Source of the DNA: Polaribacter sp.
Lineage (GTDB): Bacteria > Bacteroidota > Bacteroidia > Flavobacteriales > Flavobacteriaceae
Length of the DNA stretch: 64,000 nt
Assembly (NCBI RefSeq): GCF_024639685.1
Contig: NZ_JAHEHX010000021.1
Coordinates: 1-64,000 of the forward strand
Direction: 5' to 3'
The notes beneath the pieces were generated by a model. The model was not told the DNA's origin. It was given only the letters and a program-made list of their open reading frames with translations, and did not search any database. Numbering within the stretch: the first letter of the stretch is position 1; every line of letters starts with the position of its first letter. Positions 10,219-17,367 of the stretch are shown here, one piece after another. The translations under genes were made by a program, and so were the position numbers.

Positions 10219-10668
10219 TTATAGTTTTGATGCTATTGCTGAACAAGCTTCATCTAACATATTATATACATTTTCAAAGCCATCATTTCCCCCATAATAG
10301 GGATCTGGAACTGATAAATTTTGTGAAGGTTCAGACTCATTCAAAATCAAATGAACTTTAACCTCATCTTCACGATTCCTAGCCAAGTCTAAAATATTTT
10401 GATAATTTCTTTTGTCCATGGCATAAATGAAGTCAAATTTATCAAAATCTTCAACGATAAACTTCCTTGCTCTTTGACTTGTAATATCGATATCATATTT
10501 CTGTGCAACCTTAATTGAACGTTCGTCTGGTAAATTACCGACATGATATGCTGCGGTTCCTGCAGAGTCTACAAAAACATCTTTTGAATTAATTTTAGAT
10601 TGTAAAATTCCTTCTGCCAAAGGTGAACGACAAATATTCCCTAGACAAACCATGAGTACTTTAGTCAT
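10219..10668 (-). CDS. Low-molecular-weight protein-tyrosine phosphatase
   Basis: 149 residues, the normal family length. The P-loop CLGNICRS (residues 8-15, CX5R) holds the nucleophilic Cys, and VPDPYYGG near residue 120 carries the general-acid Asp. It removes phosphate from tyrosine, or possibly arginine, residues in the cytoplasm. It lies 9 bp downstream of dnaA and 22 bp upstream of the methylase, so it is probably co-transcribed with dnaA. Confidence 0.94.
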   Translation of the reverse strand: MTKVLMVCLGNICRSPLAEGILQSKINSKDVFVDSAGTAAYHVGNLPDERSIKVAQKYDIDITSQRARKFIVEDFDKFDFIYAMDKRNYQNILDLARNREDEVKVHLILNESEPSQNLSVPDPYYGGNDGFENVYNMLDEACSAIASKL

Positions 10669-10677
10669 GATAAAGGT

Positions 10678-12105
10678 TTAGAAGGTTAACTTCTTAGTAA
10701 GGTCGTCTACGTATTTTTTAAACTGCTTGTCTGTTTCTGTAAGATTATCTACAGTTTTACAAGCGTGTAAAACAGTTGCATGATCTCTTTGCCCTATTTG
10801 ATTACCAATACTTGCTAAAGAAGTTTTAGTTAATCTCTTCGCAAAAAACATGGCTAATTGACGTGCTTGAACAATATGACGTTTTCTTGTTTTAGATTGT
10901 AATGTAGCTACGTCCATGTCAAAGTACTTAGAGACTTCTTTTTGAATGTAGTCTATAGATACCTCTTTTTTAGTATTCTTAACAAACTTATCTACAATCT
11001 GTTTTGCTAACTCTATAGAAAATTCTCTTCTGTTAAAAGATGCTTGTGCTATCATAGAAATAATGACACCTTCTAATTCTCTTACATTAGATTTTATATT
11101 CTTAGCAATATATTCAATAATTTCTTCTGGCATTTCTACACCGTCTCTAAACAATTTGTTTTGAAGAATAGAGATTCTAGTTTCATAGTCTGGTGCTTGT
11201 AATTCTGCTGATAGTCCCCATTTAAAACGAGATAATAAACGTTGCTCTATGTCTTGCATATCTACAGGTGCTTTATCTGATGTCAAAATAACCTGCTTTC
11301 CATTTTGGTGTAAGTGATTAAATATATGAAAAAACACATCTTGTGTTCCTGCTTTACCAGATAAGAACTGAACATCATCTATAATTAATACATCTATCAT
11401 TTGATAGAAATGAATAAAATCATTTCTTGTATTCGATTTTACAGAATCTATAAATTGTTGTGTAAATTTTTCTGAGGATATATATAAAACAGTCTTGTCT
11501 GGGTATTTGTCTTTAATATCTACACCTATAGAGTGAGATAAATGTGTTTTTCCTAGCCCTACACCTCCATAGATTAATAAGGGATTGAATGATGTTCCAC
11601 CTGGCTTATTTGCAACAGCCATTCCTGCAGAACGTGCCAAACGATTTGAGTCTCCTTCTACAAAATTAGCAAAACTATAATTTGGATTCAACTGAGACTC
11701 AATCTTTACTTTTTGTAAACCTGGGATTATGAATGGATTTCTTAATTCTCTTTTGTTTGATTCTAAAGGAACAGTAACCTTTTGTGGCTTTAGTGGATCT
11801 CTATTAGAACTTGGTATTTTAACAGTTTGAGGCCTATTACTACTGTAATTATTTTCCATCTTTACGTCATAAATCAATTTGGCATCATTTCCTAATTGCC
11901 TTACTAACGCAACTCTTAATAACTTTATATAATGTTCTTCTAACCACTCGTAAAAAAATTTACTAGGTACTTGTATGGTAAGTGCTTCTCCAGAAAGCTT
12001 TACTGGTTTAATAGGCTCGAACCAAGTTTTATATGCTTGTGGTTTAATATTATCCTTTATGAAAGATAAACAGTCGGTCCAAACGGATTCAGGGGAATAA
12101 CTCAT
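10678..12105 (-). CDS. dnaA: Chromosomal replication initiator protein DnaA
   Basis: Opens oriC and loads the replicative helicase. 475 residues with four domains: the N-terminal DnaB-interacting domain (1-85), a linker (86-140), the AAA+ ATPase with Walker A GGVGLGKT (180-187) and Walker B VLIIDDVQF, and the C-terminal DNA-binding domain with the signature RDHATVLHACKTV. A single near-consensus DnaA box lies in the upstream gap, hinting at autoregulation, but there is no box cluster and so no visible oriC here. Followed closely by the phosphatase gene. Confidence 0.98.
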   Translation of the reverse strand: MSYSPESVWTDCLSFIKDNIKPQAYKTWFEPIKPVKLSGEALTIQVPSKFFYEWLEEHYIKLLRVALVRQLGNDAKLIYDVKMENNYSSNRPQTVKIPSSNRDPLKPQKVTVPLESNKRELRNPFIIPGLQKVKIESQLNPNYSFANFVEGDSNRLARSAGMAVANKPGGTSFNPLLIYGGVGLGKTHLSHSIGVDIKDKYPDKTVLYISSEKFTQQFIDSVKSNTRNDFIHFYQMIDVLIIDDVQFLSGKAGTQDVFFHIFNHLHQNGKQVILTSDKAPVDMQDIEQRLLSRFKWGLSAELQAPDYETRISILQNKLFRDGVEMPEEIIEYIAKNIKSNVRELEGVIISMIAQASFNRREFSIELAKQIVDKFVKNTKKEVSIDYIQKEVSKYFDMDVATLQSKTRKRHIVQARQLAMFFAKRLTKTSLASIGNQIGQRDHATVLHACKTVDNLTETDKQFKKYVDDLTKKLTF

Positions 12106-12138
12106 TGGTTAATTGTCATTTTCTAAATTAAAAGTTTT

Positions 12139-12147
12139 TCTGGATAA
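12139..12147 (-). promoter_or_regulatory. Single near-consensus DnaA box upstream of dnaA
   Basis: Minus-strand TTATCCAGA differs at one position from TTATCCACA and lies about 35 bp upstream of the dnaA start codon. One box alone suits autoregulation; chance occurrence cannot be excluded. Confidence 0.3.
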
Positions 12148-12237
12148 AATCCTTTTCAATAGCCCTACAAAAATGTGAATAAAAAACAATAAAAAAAAAT
12201 GATTTTGCTATTGATTATTAATTATTTTTTACGTACA

Positions 12238-12666
12238 ATGAGGTTGATTTTTTTTAAAAAGAAAAAATTGCAGCAATCAATTACAAAAACTAGAGTAAGA
12301 TATTCAGAAACAGATCAAATGAGCGTAGTTTATCATGGAAATTATGCGCAATACTTTGAATTAGGCAGAACGGAATGGCTTAGGGATCTAGGCATTACCT
12401 ATAAAAGTATGGAAAATAAAGGAATTATGTTACCTGTAATTTCTTTAACTTGTAATTTTAAGAAATCTGCTTTGTATGACGATCTTTTAAAAATTACTAC
12501 TTCATTAGTAAAGAAACCAATGGTAAAAATTGAATTTATATATGAAATCAAAAATGAAGAAGATCAACTTATTTGTACCGGAAACTCTGTACTTGCTTTT
12601 ATAGATATTAAAACGAATAAACCTGTTAAATGTCCAAAGGATTTATTAATAAAACTAGGATTCTAA
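12238..12666 (+). CDS. Hotdog-fold acyl-CoA thioesterase (YbgC/FcbC-like)
   Basis: A 142-residue hotdog thioesterase that hydrolyses acyl-CoA. RVRYSETDQMSVVYHGNY contains the family signature with the catalytic Asp (Y-x-E-T-D-x-M, V-x-x-x-N-Y). I place the start at the ATG at 12238; an in-frame ATG at 12199 would add 13 mostly hydrophobic residues (MILLLIINYF...) that family members lack. The gene is divergent from dnaA and overlaps the convergent IMPACT-family gene by 12 bp. The physiological acyl-CoA is unknown. Confidence 0.88.
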   Translation: MRLIFFKKKKLQQSITKTRVRYSETDQMSVVYHGNYAQYFELGRTEWLRDLGITYKSMENKGIMLPVISLTCNFKKSALYDDLLKITTSLVKKPMVKIEFIYEIKNEEDQLICTGNSVLAFIDIKTNKPVKCPKDLLIKLGF

Positions 12667-13266
12667 TTTTAGGATATCAACTTTATGTAAAATATCAAAA
12701 ATATCAAAAATAACTTTTGACTCTTTTTTTCTAACTGATACAACATATTCACAAGTTAAATCCATTTTTTGACTTATTAAATTGATGTTCTTTTCTTTTA
12801 AAACTCGCATCACTTTATTCATCATATCATATTCGAAATTTAATTGATAAGAAACATCTATGGTTTTTTCAACAATTTCTGAAGCATCTAAAGAAATTTG
12901 AGCGGATGATTTGTAGGCATTTATTAAACCACCTACTCCCAATTTTGTTCCACCAAAATATCGAATAACAACTATTAAAATATTGGTAACTTTAAAAGAC
13001 TGAATTTGTCCATAAATAGGCATTCCTGCAGAGTTATTAGGCTCTCCATCATCATTTACTCTATACTTAACATCTTCTACTCCTATTTGATATGCATAGC
13101 AAAAATGACGTGCTGAATGATGTATTTTTTTTACCTCTTCTAAACAATCTTTTACTTCCTCTTCATTAGTAACAGGAAACGAAAAACCAAAAAACTTACT
13201 GTTTCTGTCTTTAAACAAGGTTTCTTTTGTAGGTTCTACAATAGTTTTATAACTGTCTAAACTCAT
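12655..13266 (-). CDS. YigZ/IMPACT family protein
   Basis: 203 residues. The N-terminal IMPACT domain is recognised by FKDRNSKFFGFSFPV, HHSARHFCYAYQIG, NDDGEPNNSAGMPI and VIRYFGGTKLGVGGL, all hallmarks of the YigZ/IMPACT family. A shorter C-terminal ferredoxin-like domain follows. Bacterial members are thought to act near translation, but no reaction is established. It is the last gene of the ribD operon; its start shares a base with the stop of the transporter gene. Confidence 0.93.
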   Translation of the reverse strand: MSLDSYKTIVEPTKETLFKDRNSKFFGFSFPVTNEEEVKDCLEEVKKIHHSARHFCYAYQIGVEDVKYRVNDDGEPNNSAGMPIYGQIQSFKVTNILIVVIRYFGGTKLGVGGLINAYKSSAQISLDASEIVEKTIDVSYQLNFEYDMMNKVMRVLKEKNINLISQKMDLTCEYVVSVRKKESKVIFDIFDILHKVDILKLES

Positions 13267-14129
13267 TAAGCTAATGCTACAATTATGATTCCTAAAATGG
13301 CCAAAACTACACCTAACTTATTTTTTAAGGTAAACTGTTCTCTAAAAATTAGAATACCTAAAAGTGTAGACACAATTACAATACCTACATTATTCATTGT
13401 AAAAAGTGTAGAGCTCTCAAAACCTTCTGTTTGCAATGCTTTTATTAAAAAAACTATCGAAAAGTAGTTGGGTACGCCCAAAATTAAGCCCGCAAAATAA
13501 TTTTTAATTCCAAATTTTTCTTTCTTTCTAAATGTTTTTATTATTAGTATAACCCCTGAAAAAAAGGCTGCTATAACAAAAAGACTTCCAGAAAAAATAG
13601 AAACATCTGCTTTGTCTACAAAATTAGTTTCTATATATTTTAACGTAGTGTCTATAGTGCCTGAACCGAAAAAAAGTAAAATAGGGAATAATAATCCTGC
13701 ATTTTGAGCAGTAATTTTATCTTCTTTTACAGATGTCAAATACACAGCTATTAGCGCAATTACAATACCTACTACCTTTAAAACTGTGAGTGATTCATTA
13801 TACAGAAGAACCCCAAAAAAAACAGGGATAACAACAGACATTTTACCTGCTACAGAAGCAACTGAAACACCATTTTTATGAGCAGTAACAGCCATTACAA
13901 AGAAGATTGACACAAAAAGCGCTCCTAAAAATAAAGCTCCTATAAACCAAGACTGATTGGGGATCTCCACTACCGAAAAATCTCTTTCTGCAAAAGTAAA
14001 GCCTAAGATAAAAGCGACAATATAATTAATAAAAATAGCCTTTAATATATCAACTTTGTAAATACCAAAATATTTGAAAATCACAAATAGGCCTGTAGAA
14101 ATTAATATGCTTAATACTAAGTAAATCAA
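13266..14129 (-). CDS. EamA/DMT-type membrane transporter
   Basis: 287 residues with ten predicted hydrophobic segments, as in the drug/metabolite transporter superfamily: two repeated halves of five helices. SVASVAGKMSVVIPVFFG (around residue 95) and SSTLFTMNNVGIVIVST (around 240) are the equivalent conserved helix-4 segments of each half. The substrate is not evident; its place behind ribD might suggest a flavin link, but that is only positional. It overlaps the HAD gene upstream by 4 bp and the IMPACT gene downstream by 1 bp. Confidence 0.88.
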   Translation of the reverse strand: MIYLVLSILISTGLFVIFKYFGIYKVDILKAIFINYIVAFILGFTFAERDFSVVEIPNQSWFIGALFLGALFVSIFFVMAVTAHKNGVSVASVAGKMSVVIPVFFGVLLYNESLTVLKVVGIVIALIAVYLTSVKEDKITAQNAGLLFPILLFFGSGTIDTTLKYIETNFVDKADVSIFSGSLFVIAAFFSGVILIIKTFRKKEKFGIKNYFAGLILGVPNYFSIVFLIKALQTEGFESSTLFTMNNVGIVIVSTLLGILIFREQFTLKNKLGVVLAILGIIIVALA

Positions 14130-14734
14130 AGACTATAGTTTTTAGTAAATAAATTTGTTACATCTTCTGTTTTAGGATCTAAATTCCAAACCTGAACACC
14201 TAATTTCTTTGCAGAATCTGTATTTTCTTTTAAATCATCTACAAATAAAGTTTCTTTTGGTTTTATATTATTTTGCTCTAAAACAAACTCATATATTTCT
14301 GAATCTGGCTTTCTAAAATGAATTTCATGCGATAAGTAGAATTGTTCGAAAGCTTTTTTAAATTCGTTATAAAACTCAGTACCTAAACTATTTTGAATCC
14401 ATTTTATATGTAAATCATTAGTATTACTCAATAAAAACAATCTATACTTTTTACTTGCTGCTAATTCTGTAATAAAACCTAACCTTCTTTTTGGGAAATC
14501 AAGTAAAATTGCATTCCAGGCATTAACCAGATCTTCTCTATTTAAATGAAATTTATCCTCATAAAAATTAATAAATTCCTCTGTAGAAATTAATCCTTTT
14601 TCATATTGATGATACACCTGAATCATATCCTCAGAAATCTTAGTAACAGCTAAAGCAGCCATAGCTTTATAAGTCCCTTGTTTATCTAGGTTGATGAAAA
14701 TATCACCAAAATCAAAAATTATATTTTTAATCAT
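14126..14734 (-). CDS. HAD-superfamily phosphatase
   Basis: 202 residues. IIFDFGDIFINLD at the N-terminus is motif I, although the second catalytic Asp of DxD is replaced (DFGD, where DxDG or DxGG is usual); LFLLSNTND is motif II, RKPDSEIY motif III, and LFVDDLKEN motif IV with the metal-binding acidic pair. This is the YihX/EpoA-like branch. It overlaps ribD by 8 bp. HAD enzymes serve as the missing riboflavin-pathway phosphatase (dephosphorylating the RibD product) in some bacteria, so that role is a reasonable guess. Confidence 0.9.
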   Translation of the reverse strand: MIKNIIFDFGDIFINLDKQGTYKAMAALAVTKISEDMIQVYHQYEKGLISTEEFINFYEDKFHLNREDLVNAWNAILLDFPKRRLGFITELAASKKYRLFLLSNTNDLHIKWIQNSLGTEFYNEFKKAFEQFYLSHEIHFRKPDSEIYEFVLEQNNIKPKETLFVDDLKENTDSAKKLGVQVWNLDPKTEDVTNLFTKNYSL

Positions 14735-15770
14735 TTATATATACTTTTAAAGTATCGTTTTTATTTTTTTGTTGATGAGCTAATTTCATATCAAACTTAG
14801 GCGCTTTTACACCTTCTTTAAATTCAACATTACCTACAAAAACCATAGCCTCATCCCAAAGGTTTTCATTTATAAAGGTTTGCATTGTCTTTGCTCCTCC
14901 TTCTACAATTAAAGACTGAATTTTATGTTTTTGCAAAATTGCAGTAATTTGCTTAGCAACATTATTTTGAAAATCAATCTTTTCAAACACTATGTTTTCC
15001 TGCTTTGAATTTGCATCTGTATTTTCATCAATGATAAAAATGGTTTTTACTGAATTATCAAACACATGCAAAGATTTAGGTATCCTTAAATTTTTATCTA
15101 AAACAACTCTTGTAGGATTATTACCTGACCAAGACCTAACATTCAATTTAGGGTTATCTGCAATTACAGTATTTGTACCTACTAAAATAGCATGTTCTTT
15201 GCTTCTATGCTTATGTACAATTTGTTGCGAATATTGACTTGAAATCCAAACAGGTTTTTGTTCCTCTTTATAATTTGGAGCTATAAATCCATCTTGAGAT
15301 TCTGCCCATTTTAAAATTATATAAGGTCTTTTCTTCTTTTGATTAGTAAAAAAGCGTTTGTGATGCACCTTACATTCCTCTTCTAAAACCCCTACTAATA
15401 CTTCAATTCCTGCATTTTTTAATCTTTCAACACCTTTACCTGCAACCAAAGTATTAGTATCTAAAGTACCAATTACCACTTTTTTAAAGTTATGTTTTAC
15501 AATTAAATCTGCACAAGGTGGAGTCATGCCAAAATGAGAACAAGGCTCTAAAGTAACATAAATAGTAGCCTCTTTTAATAAGCTCTTATCTAAAACTGAA
15601 TTAATTGCATTTACTTCTGCATGATTGCCTCCATAATTAGAAGTAAAACCTTCTGCAATTATTTTATTATTGTTTACAATTACAGCACCAACAAAAGGGT
15701 TTGGTCTTGTAGTACCCAACCCGTTTTTGGCAATTTGCAAACAACGTTTTATGTAAACTTCGTGATTAAT
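14727..15770 (-). CDS. ribD: Bifunctional riboflavin biosynthesis deaminase/reductase, probable ATT start
   Basis: Deaminates and then reduces the pyrimidine intermediate of riboflavin synthesis. The N-terminal deaminase has the zinc motifs NHAEVNAI and PCSHFGMTPPC; the C-terminal reductase includes GTNTVIADNPKLNVR and the late IVEGGAKTMQTF. Without an upstream ATG, GTG or TTG, the usual first helix (H-E-V-Y-I-K-R-C-L before QIAKNG) can only be included if translation starts at the ATT at 15768-15770, directly after two codons following a stop; this gives 347 residues. A TTG at 15738-15740 would start later and lose that helix. First gene of an overlapping four-gene operon. Confidence 0.9.
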   Translation of the reverse strand: MNHEVYIKRCLQIAKNGLGTTRPNPFVGAVIVNNNKIIAEGFTSNYGGNHAEVNAINSVLDKSLLKEATIYVTLEPCSHFGMTPPCADLIVKHNFKKVVIGTLDTNTLVAGKGVERLKNAGIEVLVGVLEEECKVHHKRFFTNQKKKRPYIILKWAESQDGFIAPNYKEEQKPVWISSQYSQQIVHKHRSKEHAILVGTNTVIADNPKLNVRSWSGNNPTRVVLDKNLRIPKSLHVFDNSVKTIFIIDENTDANSKQENIVFEKIDFQNNVAKQITAILQKHKIQSLIVEGGAKTMQTFINENLWDEAMVFVGNVEFKEGVKAPKFDMKLAHQQKNKNDTLKVYIND

Positions 15771-15894
15771 AGCGTATTATATTTTTAATAAAAATGAACT
15801 AATTTCTAAAACTAAGTTAAAAATATAGCCTTTAATTTATCTAATATTTCTTTAAAAAATTAAGTAAATTGCTAAAGCAAAAATACAGTATTAA

Positions 15895-16386
15895 ATGACA
15901 AGTGAAGATTTTATCATTAGAGAAATTAAACCACAAGATGATGCAGCTCTTGCTAAAGTTATCCGCGAAGTAATTCTAGAAATGGGTGCTCCAAAAATTG
16001 GGACAGCTTATGAAGATGAGGCTACAGATAATATGAATAAACAGTATCAAAAAACTAGAAGTAAATACTATGTAGTTACCCACAAAAATACTGTTGTTGG
16101 TGGTGCAGGTATTGCTCAATTGGATGATTTTGAAGGAAACACTTGTGAACTTCAAAAAATGTATTTTTTACCTATTGCAAGAGGAAAAGGCATAGGCACT
16201 ATGCTTATTAACAAATGTTTAGATAAAGCAAAAGAATTTGAATTTACTCATTGCTATCTTGAGACACTGCCATACATGAAAGCTGCTGTAAAACTTTACA
16301 AACAAAATAATTTCAATCATTTAGAGCAACCATTAGGAAACACAGCGCATTATAATTGTACGGTATGGATGATTAAAAAGCTATAG
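15895..16386 (+). CDS. GNAT N-acetyltransferase
   Basis: 163 residues of the GNAT fold. FIIREIKPQDDAALAKVIREV is the usual start; the acetyl-CoA loop is ARGKGIGTMLINK (about residues 99-111), and the C-terminal part has YKQNNFNHLEQPLGNT. The ELQKMYFLP segment just before the loop is typical of small-molecule or amino-acid acetyltransferases. Substrate unknown. It is divergent from ribD and 67 bp upstream of prmC. Confidence 0.9.
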   Translation: MTSEDFIIREIKPQDDAALAKVIREVILEMGAPKIGTAYEDEATDNMNKQYQKTRSKYYVVTHKNTVVGGAGIAQLDDFEGNTCELQKMYFLPIARGKGIGTMLINKCLDKAKEFEFTHCYLETLPYMKAAVKLYKQNNFNHLEQPLGNTAHYNCTVWMIKKL

Positions 16387-16453
16387 TTTCTAAAAACTAA
16401 TTATATAATACATTCTTCTCCATTTACTTCTATTTTAAACCTTTATCATAAGC

Positions 16454-17314
16454 ATGACATTAAAAGAATACAGATCTTTTTTTACCGAATCGTTACTTAC
16501 GATTTATCCAAAAACAGAAATAGAGACATTCTTGTATTTATTAATAGAGGAATATTTAGGGCTAAATCGTATTGAATTTGCAATACAACCAAATTATGAA
16601 ATTAAAGAGGAGAAAATACAGCTTTTAAATAAAGGGCTGGAAAGGTTAAAAAAAGAGGAACCCATACAATACATCATGGGACATACTGAGTTTTTTGGAT
16701 ATTCTTTTATTGTAAATAAAAACACGCTAATTCCAAGACCAGAAACAGAAGAACTAGTTGCATGGGTTTTAAATGAAATTGAGAAACCCACTTTACATCA
16801 AAGAAAAATAAATTACATTTTAGATATTGGAACAGGTAGTGGATGTATTCCGATTTCAATTGCAAAAGAAAATAAAAACACAAATCTAACTGCAATTGAT
16901 ATTTCTGAAGAAGCTTTAAAAACTGCTCAAAAAAATGCAAAAAAAAACAAAGTTACTATTCAATTTACAAAAGCAAATATTTTAACTGAAGCTAAACTAG
17001 ACAAGCAATATGACATCATTATTTCTAACCCTCCCTATGTTAGAAATCTTGAAAAAAAAGAAATTAAAAATAACGTGCTGTTAAACGAACCCCATTTAGC
17101 TTTGTTTGTAGAGAATAAAAACCCTTTGATTTTTTATGATAAGATTGCAGATTTAGCTAAACAATATCTAACAAAAAAAGGAAAACTATTTTTTGAAATT
17201 AACCAATATTTAGGAGAAGAAACAAAGCAACTTTTAATTCGAAAAGGGTTCAATAATATTGAACTACGTAAAGATATTTTTAAAAATGATCGGATGATAA
17301 AAGCAACTCTTTAA
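16454..17314 (+). CDS. prmC: Release factor glutamine methyltransferase
   Basis: Methylates the Gln of the GGQ motif in peptide-chain release factors RF1 and RF2. 286 residues: an N-terminal helical domain (1-85), then a Rossmann methyltransferase with DIGTGSGCIPISIA (about 120-133, SAM site) and the diagnostic NPPYV catalytic motif at about 193-197. PRPETEELV before the SAM site is also a family hallmark. It ends at a strong bidirectional terminator shared with carB. Confidence 0.96.
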   Translation: MTLKEYRSFFTESLLTIYPKTEIETFLYLLIEEYLGLNRIEFAIQPNYEIKEEKIQLLNKGLERLKKEEPIQYIMGHTEFFGYSFIVNKNTLIPRPETEELVAWVLNEIEKPTLHQRKINYILDIGTGSGCIPISIAKENKNTNLTAIDISEEALKTAQKNAKKNKVTIQFTKANILTEAKLDKQYDIIISNPPYVRNLEKKEIKNNVLLNEPHLALFVENKNPLIFYDKIADLAKQYLTKKGKLFFEINQYLGEETKQLLIRKGFNNIELRKDIFKNDRMIKATL

Positions 17315-17317
17315 TAC

Positions 17318-17351
17318 AAAAAAAGCCAATGAAATTTCATTGGCTTTTTTT
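17318..17351. terminator. Bidirectional terminator between prmC and carB
   Basis: A perfect 20-bp inverted repeat (GCCAATGAAA/TTTCATTGGC) flanked by A-runs on the left and T-runs on the right, so it can terminate both convergent genes. Confidence 0.9.
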
Positions 17352-17367
17352 AAACTTATTTATACTT

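Noticed and set aside
12106..12198. oriC next to dnaA
   Set aside because: Only one near-match DnaA box and no AT-rich repeat cluster or box array in this short gap.
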